DNA of 64,000 bases, taken from NCBI GenBank assembly GCA_963822705.1, contig CAWGIX010000012.1:310001-374000 (forward strand), given 5' to 3'. The notes beneath the pieces were generated by a model. It saw nothing but the letters and a program-made list of their open reading frames with translations, had not been told where the DNA came from and did no database searches. The translations under genes and the position numbers were made by a program. Source of the DNA: CAVRQM01 sp963822705. GTDB lineage: Bacteria > Pseudomonadota > Alphaproteobacteria > Acetobacterales > Acetobacteraceae. Positions 57,723 through 64,000 of the stretch are shown one piece after another (position 1 is the first letter of the stretch; every line of letters starts with the position of its first letter).

Positions 57723-57947
57723 GGCGCCCGCATCGCCTTCGGTCGGGTCAGATGCAAATGCGCACTCCTGCCGCGCCGAGCGAAACCCCGGTGCCCACAA
57801 TAGAGTCGGCCTCGTGCCGCTCGCTGGCAATGGGCATTGATCCCTAAATCGATAGTTTTGCTCGGCCGGCGGCAGACGGCCGGCTGCGCGACCCGCATAC
57901 AATAACGATAGTTTCACGCTGGGCCGATTTCGGGTAAGAAAGACGCC

Positions 57948-58760
57948 ATGCGCCGTCACCTGTTCGCCTGCCTTGGGGTGTTCTGCAGCCACGCGGCCTT
58001 CGGGCAGTCGCCGGCCGTGCTGAGGCCCGGGGCACTGGCATCGTGCGCCCCGGCCATCAGTGCCGCGGAGCGGCAAGATCGACTTCCCGCAAGGCTGCTG
58101 GATGCGATCGCGCTGGTCGAGAGCGGCCGGCCCGACCCGGCGACGGGACGTACGGCGCCATGGCCGTGGACCATCAATGCCAAGGGCGTCGATCATTTCT
58201 ATGGGACGAAAGCCGATGCGGTCGCGGCGGTGGCGGAACTGCAGGGACTGGGTGTCCGCTCCATCGACGTCGGCTGCATGCAAATCAACCTGATGCATCA
58301 CCCCAACGCTTTCGCATCGATCGACGAGGCTTTCGATCCTATCGCGAACGCGACCTATGGCGCCCGCTTCCTCGGCGCGCTCTATCGTCAGACCGGCAGT
58401 TGGCCTCGCGCCACGGCGGCGTATCACTCGCAAACGCCGGGAATCGGAGAGGATTACGAGAGCCGGGTCATGGCGGTGTGGCCGCTGGCCTCGCAGTTCC
58501 ACGACAGCAGCAGCAGCTTAGCGGGCCGCCGCCCTCCGGCCCCAGCCGTGGATTATAGCAAATACACCCCGGCGTTCGCCGCGCAGGTGAAGCAAATGGC
58601 CGAGGACCGAGCCAATCTCGATGCACGGTTCGGTGCAGGCGTGACCACAGCCGCGGCCACCCCCATCCGCCACCATGGCGCTTTGCCGGCCACGGCAGCG
58701 CCTCGGGATCTGACTGAGAGCGTCGCAGAACTGCACAACCCGCACGTCCTCCCCGAGTGA
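57948..58760 (+). CDS. Lytic transglycosylase (SLT domain)
   Basis: 270 residues. N-terminal signal sequence MRRHLFACLGVFCSHAAFG. The SLT domain (about 45-180) has the catalytic Glu in LLDAIALVESGRPDP, then SIDVGCMQINLMHHPNAF and ATAAYHSQTPGIGEDY, as in soluble-type transglycosylases. It cleaves peptidoglycan glycan strands in the periplasm. Such small SLT proteins often open the wall for secretion systems; the type II operon lies next door but convergent. A TACAAT at 57898-57903 may be part of its promoter. Confidence 0.9.
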   Translation: MRRHLFACLGVFCSHAAFGQSPAVLRPGALASCAPAISAAERQDRLPARLLDAIALVESGRPDPATGRTAPWPWTINAKGVDHFYGTKADAVAAVAELQGLGVRSIDVGCMQINLMHHPNAFASIDEAFDPIANATYGARFLGALYRQTGSWPRATAAYHSQTPGIGEDYESRVMAVWPLASQFHDSSSSLAGRRPPAPAVDYSKYTPAFAAQVKQMAEDRANLDARFGAGVTTAAATPIRHHGALPATAAPRDLTESVAELHNPHVLPE

Positions 58761-58831
58761 TCGCGGCAAGCCTGGTTGCGGTTCGATCAAGCCGCGGCAA
58801 TCACAGCATCGCAACCGTAACGCATCCGCCG

Positions 58832-59677
58832 CTATCCGGCCGCGTCGTCGTCCTCGCCCGCGAACCAGCCCAGCACGTCGAACGGGCGAGCATCGGGAGC
58901 CGCATCTCCGGGCACCTCCACGCGGATGACGGCACGGCGGGTGAAACGACCGCCCTCGCTGCTCGTGGCCGCCGCGGTAATCCGGAACACCGCCGGCTCG
59001 TCGAACGACAGTGGTTGCAGTCCGTTGGCGGCAACTTCCTTTAGCGCGCGCAGCACCACGGGATCAGCCTGGGCGAACTGCGGCGACGATTGGGTATAGG
59101 CAGACACGTGCGGAGCCAGCCGCGCATACAGGTCCGGCGGCATCGACAGGATCATGCGCAACTCGGAGACGCTGCGGAACGGCTGATTGGCGGGCCCCCA
59201 AACTCGCCCGGCGGCGCGGTACTGTGGCGCCTTGGCGCCAAGTTTCAGCGGGAAATTGGCGGGACTGCGCCAGTCGCCGATCTGGTCGGCCAGCACCAGC
59301 GCCGCCCGCGGGTCCGCGCCGACGGCACGCAGCAGGGCCGCGATCAGCGCGGTCGGCGCGGTGTTCAGCGGCAGCTTGCGACCCTCGTTTTCGACCGTCA
59401 CCAGCACCGCCGCCTGCGGCAGCCGCACCGTGTACACGCGACCGTCGGCCACCCAGTGCGCCGCCGACGCGTCCAGCAGGTGCATGGCCGCCTCCTCGAT
59501 CGCGGCGTCGGCCGCCGCCTCGGCCACCGCGCTGGCGCGCAAATTTTCCGACAGCCGCGCCTCGCCGTGCCCGGCGGCGGTGACTTGCGTTCCGATCAGC
59601 GCGATCAGCGCCATGGCCCAGAGCACGATCAGCAACGCAAAGCCGCGCTGCCGCGCGCGGCCAGCAGGGCGGTTCAC
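58832..59677 (-). CDS. gspK: Type II secretion minor pseudopilin GspK
   Basis: 281 residues. N-terminal prepilin-like segment RQRGFALLIVLWAMALIALI; cleavage is after RG and before FALL. The large alpha domain includes SVSELRMI and LPLNTAPTALIAALL, typical of GspK. It caps the pseudopilus tip with GspI and GspJ, which are not in the window. ATG at 59677 overlaps the gspD stop by four bases. It is the last gene of the visible operon. Confidence 0.9.
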   Translation of the reverse strand: MNRPAGRARQRGFALLIVLWAMALIALIGTQVTAAGHGEARLSENLRASAVAEAAADAAIEEAAMHLLDASAAHWVADGRVYTVRLPQAAVLVTVENEGRKLPLNTAPTALIAALLRAVGADPRAALVLADQIGDWRSPANFPLKLGAKAPQYRAAGRVWGPANQPFRSVSELRMILSMPPDLYARLAPHVSAYTQSSPQFAQADPVVLRALKEVAANGLQPLSFDEPAVFRITAAATSSEGGRFTRRAVIRVEVPGDAAPDARPFDVLGWFAGEDDDAAG

Positions 59678-62076
59678 CGCTGCAGCCCGAGCCGTTCGCG
59701 CAAGCGCTCACCCGGGTCGGGAGATCCAGAGAGCGGCACGGCGCTGACCTGGCCGGGCAGCACGGCGGCGTTGGGCATCTGCTCGCGCAAATCCTCGGTC
59801 AGCGCCTCCGCGTCGCGCTGGTCGTGCACCACGTGCGGCGTGATCAGCACCAGCAGTTCGGTGCGCACGCGGCTGTTGTTCTGCGAGCCGGCGAGCAAGC
59901 CCAGCAAAGGTATGTCCTTCAGCCATGGCAGGCCGGAGTTGCCTTTGGTAATGTTCTCCGAAATCAGTCCCGCCAGTCCGATGGTCTGTCCATCCTGCAC
60001 CACCACGCGGCTGACCACGTCACGCTCGTTGAACGTGGGCGAGTTCAGCCCGGTGGTAGTCGTGCCGGTGGCCACCGAGCTGACCTCCTGCGAGATGTCG
60101 AGCGTCACCAGGCCGCCGCTGTTCACCCGCGGCGTTACATCCAGAATCACGCCGGTCGGCTGATACTGAACCTGGTTGACGATGGCCGAGTTGGCGATCG
60201 TGCTCTGCGAACTGGACGACAGATAGGGAACGTCGGCACCCACCTGCAGGTGTGCGGCCTGATTGTCCAGCACCAGCAGTTCCGGCGAGGACAGCACGTT
60301 GACGGTGGTGACGCTCTGCAAAGCCGAAATGGCGGCCGCGGCGTTGTGCGCAGTGGCGCCCAGGATGAAACCCGGGAAGGAGGCGTTGATCGCGCTGGTG
60401 TTCAGCACGCTACTGACGGTGCCCGCCGCCGTTCCGGTGCTGAGCGTCTGGTTGATGTCGCCTTCCTTGAAGAAGAACTGAGTGCCGTATTGCAGCGCAT
60501 CGTTCAGCGTCACTTCGGCAATGGTGGCGTCGATGCGAACCTGCAGCGGCAGAATGTCGATCTTGTGCAGCATCGCCTCGACCGTGTCTTCCTCCTGCGG
60601 CGTGGCGTAGATCAGCAGCGCGTTGTTCTGCACGTTGGGAATGATGCGCATGGTGTCGGTCTGCGCCTCACCCTCGCCTCCTCCGCCGCTGGTATCGAGC
60701 CCGCCCAGCAGCGGGTTGCCGCCCCCGCCGGCTGGGGCCGCCGCCTGCTGCCCGCCGGCCGCGCCGCCTCCCGCCCCAGACGCGCCGAGCCCGTTGCCGC
60801 CGAGGCCACCGCCCTGCCCGCCCATAGCCCCGCCGAGCCCGCCGCCGCCCAAACCGCCGCCGCCGAGTCCGCCGCCGCCAAGTCCGCCGCCACCCAAGCC
60901 GCCGCCGCCCAGGCCGCCACCGCCCAGACCGCCGCCGCCCAGGCCGCCGCCGCCCAGACCACCACCGCCCAAACCGCCACCGCCGAAACCGCCACCGGTT
61001 CCGGTCTGGCGGGCACCCCCGCCCGGTGCGGTCTGACCGGCACCGCTCGGCTGCGCAGTTACGTTGTGCGGCGTGAAGGCCTGCTGCAGCACGTAAGCCG
61101 CATCGCTGGCGTGACTATTCTGCAGATAATAGACGTGCCAGCTGCGTACCGTGAACCGGCGCTGCCGCTGGACCAGATCGTAGACGCGACGAACCTGGTC
61201 GATGTAGCGGGGCTGCTCGGCGGCGACCAGCACTGCGTTCAGCCGCTCCAGCGGCACCACCCGCACCAGCCCCGCCAGCGGCCCGTTACTGCCGCCGCGC
61301 ATGGCATCCTGCAGCGCCGTGGCAAAATCCTTGGCGTCGCCCGAGGTGACCGGGAGCATGGCGTAGGACTGGCCGGCGAGCTGGTTCACGTCGAACCCCT
61401 CCACCAACCCGGCCAGCGCGGCCCTGGCATTGGGCTCGCCGGCCACCACGATGGCGTTGCCGCCGGGATCGGCGGCCAGCTTCGCACCTGGAGAGACGAA
61501 CGGCTGCAACACTTTGGCCAGTGCGTCCGCGGCAGCATAGCGCAGCGGGATGATGGTGCTGCCGGAGGCGGCGTCGCTGCCTGCCGCACCCGCGGTGGCC
61601 GCCTCGGCCGCGGGCACGACCCGGTACAGAGACCCGTTCTGGATCAGGGTGGCCCCGCTCTGGCCGAGCAGCGCCTGCAATACCGGAATCAGCCGCGCGC
61701 GCGACAGCGGCTGCGCGGTATGGAAGGTGGCGGTGCCGTGCACGTTCGGGTCGATCGTGTAGCTGACCCGCAGGATCGTGCCCAGAATCTGGTTCACCAC
61801 CTCGCGGATGTCGGTGTCGGCGAAGTCGAGCGAGATGTCGGCGGGACCTGTGTCGGCGGCCGAGCCGCGCGCGAGGCCGGCCGGAACCGTGCCGTAGGCG
61901 ATCTGCGCCGGCGGGGTGGTGTCGCTGGCACCGACTCCGCCGCTGACCCGCGGTGCGGCACCCACATTGCCGGCGGGCTGGGCGAGGGGTGCGGGCAGCG
62001 GCTGGATCGCTGGCGGTCGAACCCGGGCGCAGCAGGCGACGCTCAGCGCGATTGCCAGCAGCAGGATCAGGCGCAT
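59674..62076 (-). CDS. gspD: Type II secretion outer-membrane secretin GspD with a Gly-Leu repeat insert
   Basis: About 800 residues from ATG 62076. The N-terminal MRLILLLAIALSVACC suggests a lipoprotein or Sec signal. N0 domain (about 70-150: ISLDFADTDIREVVNQILG), then N1-N3 domains, and the secretin core (about 460-770) with VPYLSSSSQSTIANS and the C-terminal GLAGLISENITKGNSGLPWL and VLITPHVV. Between N3 segments is a Gly-rich insert of about 90 residues with ten GGGGL units. Forms the channel for folded proteins, possibly including the astacin-like protease. Overlaps gspK. Confidence 0.93.
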   Translation of the reverse strand: MRLILLLAIALSVACCARVRPPAIQPLPAPLAQPAGNVGAAPRVSGGVGASDTTPPAQIAYGTVPAGLARGSAADTGPADISLDFADTDIREVVNQILGTILRVSYTIDPNVHGTATFHTAQPLSRARLIPVLQALLGQSGATLIQNGSLYRVVPAAEAATAGAAGSDAASGSTIIPLRYAAADALAKVLQPFVSPGAKLAADPGGNAIVVAGEPNARAALAGLVEGFDVNQLAGQSYAMLPVTSGDAKDFATALQDAMRGGSNGPLAGLVRVVPLERLNAVLVAAEQPRYIDQVRRVYDLVQRQRRFTVRSWHVYYLQNSHASDAAYVLQQAFTPHNVTAQPSGAGQTAPGGGARQTGTGGGFGGGGLGGGGLGGGGLGGGGLGGGGLGGGGLGGGGLGGGGLGGGGLGGGGLGGAMGGQGGGLGGNGLGASGAGGGAAGGQQAAAPAGGGGNPLLGGLDTSGGGGEGEAQTDTMRIIPNVQNNALLIYATPQEEDTVEAMLHKIDILPLQVRIDATIAEVTLNDALQYGTQFFFKEGDINQTLSTGTAAGTVSSVLNTSAINASFPGFILGATAHNAAAAISALQSVTTVNVLSSPELLVLDNQAAHLQVGADVPYLSSSSQSTIANSAIVNQVQYQPTGVILDVTPRVNSGGLVTLDISQEVSSVATGTTTTGLNSPTFNERDVVSRVVVQDGQTIGLAGLISENITKGNSGLPWLKDIPLLGLLAGSQNNSRVRTELLVLITPHVVHDQRDAEALTEDLREQMPNAAVLPGQVSAVPLSGSPDPGERLRERLGLQR
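60835..60987 (-). repeat. 15-bp tandem repeat coding for (GGGGL)10 in GspD
   Basis: Ten consecutive copies of a 15-bp unit, differing mainly at third codon positions, code for Gly-Gly-Gly-Gly-Leu. It falls in the N3-domain loop where secretins often have Gly/Ser-rich linkers. The array is expected to change length by slippage. It is not a CRISPR because the units are contiguous and in frame. Confidence 0.85.
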
Positions 62077-62146
62077 GGGATGCACCATAGCCGATTCGCG
62101 CCCGTCAACGCGCACCCTTCACGTCGCCCCTGTCATGCCCGGCCGG

Positions 62147-62888
62147 TCACGGCGCCGTCTGTCCCGGCGCTTGTCCCTGCTGGGCCTGCGTAGCCACGGC
62201 CGGGCGCTCGAACAGTCCAGGCTGCAGTGCCGCCCCGTTGCCCACGCGCGGACGCAGGCCGGGCGGCAGCATCGGCTGGCCCGGGATGCGGAACTGCGGC
62301 AAGCCTGCGGCAGGCCGCGCACGCCGGGCTGAGGGAAGCCCTGCTGCGGCACCCCAGGCACCTGCGAGTCTGTGTCTGCCGCCGGAGCTGCGGGTTCGGG
62401 CTTGGGCGGGTTCGGGTCGAAAGCGGGGGCCAGCGTGCGCGACCCCGCGGGACCCTGGACGTCCACGGCGCCCGGATGAATGGCGACGCACGGTGAATCC
62501 GGCGACGCTGCCGCCTTCGCTCACCACCAGCGGTTTGCCGGTGTCGGCGGCAAAAATGGCGCTGCGGCCGAACGGGCTGACCGCAATGCCGGTCAAGCGC
62601 GGCAGTGCTGGTCCCCCCGAGGCCGACGCGGTGGCGTGTTCGCCTACGGGGCGGCGGTCGCGGGTGAACAGTGGCCGCGCCAAAATGGTCGGCGACCCAG
62701 GCGTCCGTCCGGTCCTCCGAGGGTGAAGCGTCTCGCGCCGGATCGAGGGCAGGGAGCCGGATGGCCGGCCGGATTCCGGTCGTCTCGGCGGAGGCGTCAT
62801 CGACTCCGGAAGGAGCCGCGAACTCGGCCGCGATCACCGCGGCCAGCGCCGTGGCCAACCCGCCCAGCAGAATCAAGGCCGGCCGCAT
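62147..62888 (-). CDS. GspC/GspN-like type II secretion inner-membrane protein (three frame changes)
   Basis: About 245 residues after joining. One N-terminal membrane helix (LILLGGLATALAAVIAAEF). A periplasmic region follows with ARPLFTRDRRP and a homology-region-type beta domain: LPRLTGIAVSPFGRSAIF, TGKPLVVSEGGSVAGFTV and IHPGAVDVQGPAGSRTLAP. The tail is Pro/Gln-rich and ends QAQQGQAPGQTAP. Frame changes lie near 62690, 62490 and 62300. GspC clamps secretin to the inner platform; the position between gspM and gspD fits either GspN or GspC. Its ATG overlaps the gspM stop (TGATG). Confidence 0.7.
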
Positions 62889-63591
62889 CAAGGCTGGTCC
62901 TCGTCCGGCTTGGCCGGCTCGGTGTCGGCAGGGGCAGCATCTTGTTCCGGCGCCGCAGGCTGCGGTGGGAGCGGCAGCGGTAGATGGCGGTGGCGGCAGG
63001 AGCGGGGGCGGCAGCGGCGGGAGCACGGAACGCCAACACCGTGAAGGAAATATCGAGCGGCAGTTCGCGGGTCTTGTCCGAGGTGGGCTGGGCATGGAGT
63101 TGCAGCTCATCGACGAACATGCGCGGAGTCGCCCGCGCGATCGCCTGCAGCAGCGCGACCAGCGTGGGCCAGGTCGCATCGACGCTGACGCGCAGCGCCA
63201 CCCGGCGATAATCGCCCTGCTGGTCCGCGGGCAGTGCCTCCGCGCTGGTGACATGAACACCGGCGGTGCCGGCCATGCTTTCCAGGAGACCTTGCAGCGA
63301 CGCGGTGGCAATGGCGTCGGTGGCGCCGCCAATGGTGGTGTTGGCGGGCGGGCCGGCCTTGGCCAGGGCCGCGGCCTGCTTGCGCAGCGCGGGCAGCGTG
63401 CTCACCAGGTCGGTCATCCGGTCGGCCAGAATAGTGCGCTGCCGCAGCGCGTCGGCCCGCGTCCCGTAGGCATCGAGCAGTGGCTGCACCAGGCCGAGCC
63501 AAACCAGGACCGCGCCCAGCAGCGTGACCCCCAGCGCGGCTATCCGGCCGCGCGGCCCGTCCGGGAGCGAGCGCTCGACCAGCGCGGCCAT
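62888..63591 (-). CDS. gspM: Type II secretion inner-membrane platform protein GspM (frameshifted near its end)
   Basis: About 234 residues. One N-terminal helix (IAALGVTLLGAVLVWLGLV) after a short basic cytoplasmic tail, then a coiled coil and a ferredoxin-like periplasmic domain (VSVDATWPTLVALLQAIA, PRMFVDELQLHA). The frame changes near 62985; the restored tail is Pro/Glu/Asp-rich and ends AKPDEDQP at the TGA 62888-62890. GspM pairs with GspL. Its ATG overlaps the gspL stop. Confidence 0.85.
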
Positions 63592-64000
63592 CAGGGCCGG
63601 ACCTCGGCCTTGATGCTGAACAGGTCGGAGCCGGTGTCGTTGCGGGTGACCGGGGCGGCAAAGGCGGCGTTGCGGATCACCGGGTCGGCCGACAGGGAGC
63701 CGATCAGCCGCGCCGCATTGGCGGACTGGCCCTCGATCGTCACCTGCCGTTTTTGCAGCACCAGCGCGGTAAGGAAGGTATCGTCCGGCAGGATTTGCGT
63801 CAGTGCGGCGATGGTCTGCAGGGTGTCGCCGAGGGCAGCCTGTTCCGCGGCGATGGCGTCGCTGCCGGCCGCCCGCGCCACCAGGGTCTGGCGCAAATCC
63901 TCGGCCTCGTGGCGCCCCGGCTCCAGGGCCGCGATGCGCGCCTCGACCGCGGATGCCGCCTGCGACTGACGGAAGAACGGCAGGCCCGCCGCAACCAGCA
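63591..64000 (-). CDS. gspL: Type II secretion GspL, C-terminal part (runs off the window)
   Basis: The last 136 residues of GspL, starting upstream of the window's right edge with no start or stop before 64000. It is a PilN-like periplasmic part: a coiled coil (FFRQSQAASAVEARIAALE) followed by a ferredoxin-like fold (LPDDTFLTALVLQKRQVTIE; NAARLIGSLSADPVIRNA). GspL links the ATPase GspE to the platform. The stop TGA shares its last base with the gspM start. Confidence 0.8.
   Translation of the reverse strand, partial: LVAAGLPFFRQSQAASAVEARIAALEPGRHEAEDLRQTLVARAAGSDAIAAEQAALGDTLQTIAALTQILPDDTFLTALVLQKRQVTIEGQSANAARLIGSLSADPVIRNAAFAAPVTRNDTGSDLFSIKAEVRP

Noticed and set aside
57723..57947. Mn-sensing riboswitch upstream of the NRAMP-type gene
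   Set aside because: I could not find the conserved core of that riboswitch or a clear terminator alternative; only short repeats are present.
60835..60987. CRISPR-like array in the 60.8-61 kb region
   Set aside because: Units are 15 bp, contiguous, in frame and encode GGGGL; there are no spacers.
59824..62193. 789-codon plus-strand frame opposite gspD
   Set aside because: Shadow frame; its Ala-rich part is simply the complement of the secretin's Gly-Leu array.

Overview
The window is 64 kb of very GC-rich chromosomal DNA with tightly packed, often overlapping genes and frequent GTG starts. The gene set points to an aerobic alphaproteobacterium, most likely Rhodospirillales/Acetobacteraceae. 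That placement is inferred from several traits: flavin (GMC) dehydrogenases with a gluconate-dehydrogenase-type small subunit, several ribose/galactofuranose-type sugar importers, a ModE-regulated molybdate/tungstate importer, a fused UreAB, and a proline-rich hypothetical protein of a type I associate with that family. No tRNA, rRNA, CRISPR array, insertion sequence or phage gene was seen.

Layout. 0-6.5 kb: CUT1-type sugar ABC ATPase, Gfo/Idh oxidoreductase, GMC oxidoreductase, then a coupled sulfurtransferase-metC-hisI run. 6.6-10.5 kb: one very long repetitive surface or secreted protein on the minus strand. 10.7-13.2 kb: a TmpA/TmpB-like pair of iron oxygenases (trimethylaminoethylphosphonate breakdown) and a PaiB-like flavoprotein. 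13.2-24.1 kb: a sugar uptake and catabolism region, with a YtfQRT-YjfF-like importer diverging from a galactonate-dehydratase-like enzyme, a DUF4432 protein, SurE, a second permease and binding protein without an ATPase, and a TIM-barrel isomerase. 24.3-30.7 kb: hypothetical protein with a leaderless-looking promoter, SDR, second enolase-superfamily enzyme, and a three-gene membrane flavoprotein dehydrogenase module. 30.7-40.7 kb: YjbQ, astacin-like protease, ThpR, TesA/YbbA/YbbP, Bax-inhibitor-1 protein and two tandem RadC-like proteins. 41.0-45.6 kb: complete sugar importer with a tagatose-3-epimerase-like enzyme. 45.6-50.9 kb: urease operon ureD-ureAB-C-E-F-G, with a small DUF1640 gene on the opposite strand between E and F. 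51-54.2 kb: molybdate/tungstate binding protein, fused permease-ATPase, ModE. 54.4-58.8 kb: 3-hydroxybutyrate-type dehydrogenase, RTX-like protein, NRAMP-type transporter, lytic transglycosylase. 58.8-64 kb: part of a type II secretion operon (L, M, C/N-like, D, K), running off the right end.

About two dozen otherwise well-conserved genes, including surE, tesA, ureD, ureF, ybbA and gspM, carry one or more single-base frame changes. The protein continues with conserved motifs in another frame each time. This looks like indel error in the assembly rather than decay, so gene spans here join the frames and each junction is noted.

The most interesting candidates are: (1) the three-gene dehydrogenase at 27.4-30.7 kb, whose membrane subunit is an exact-spacing internal duplication with two conserved histidines per half; (2) the TmpAB-like pair, with all PhnZ-type metal and substrate residues in register; (3) the tandem RadC pair, in which one partner has lost its metalloprotease motif; and (4) a palindromic candidate ModE site in front of the molybdate/tungstate operon.
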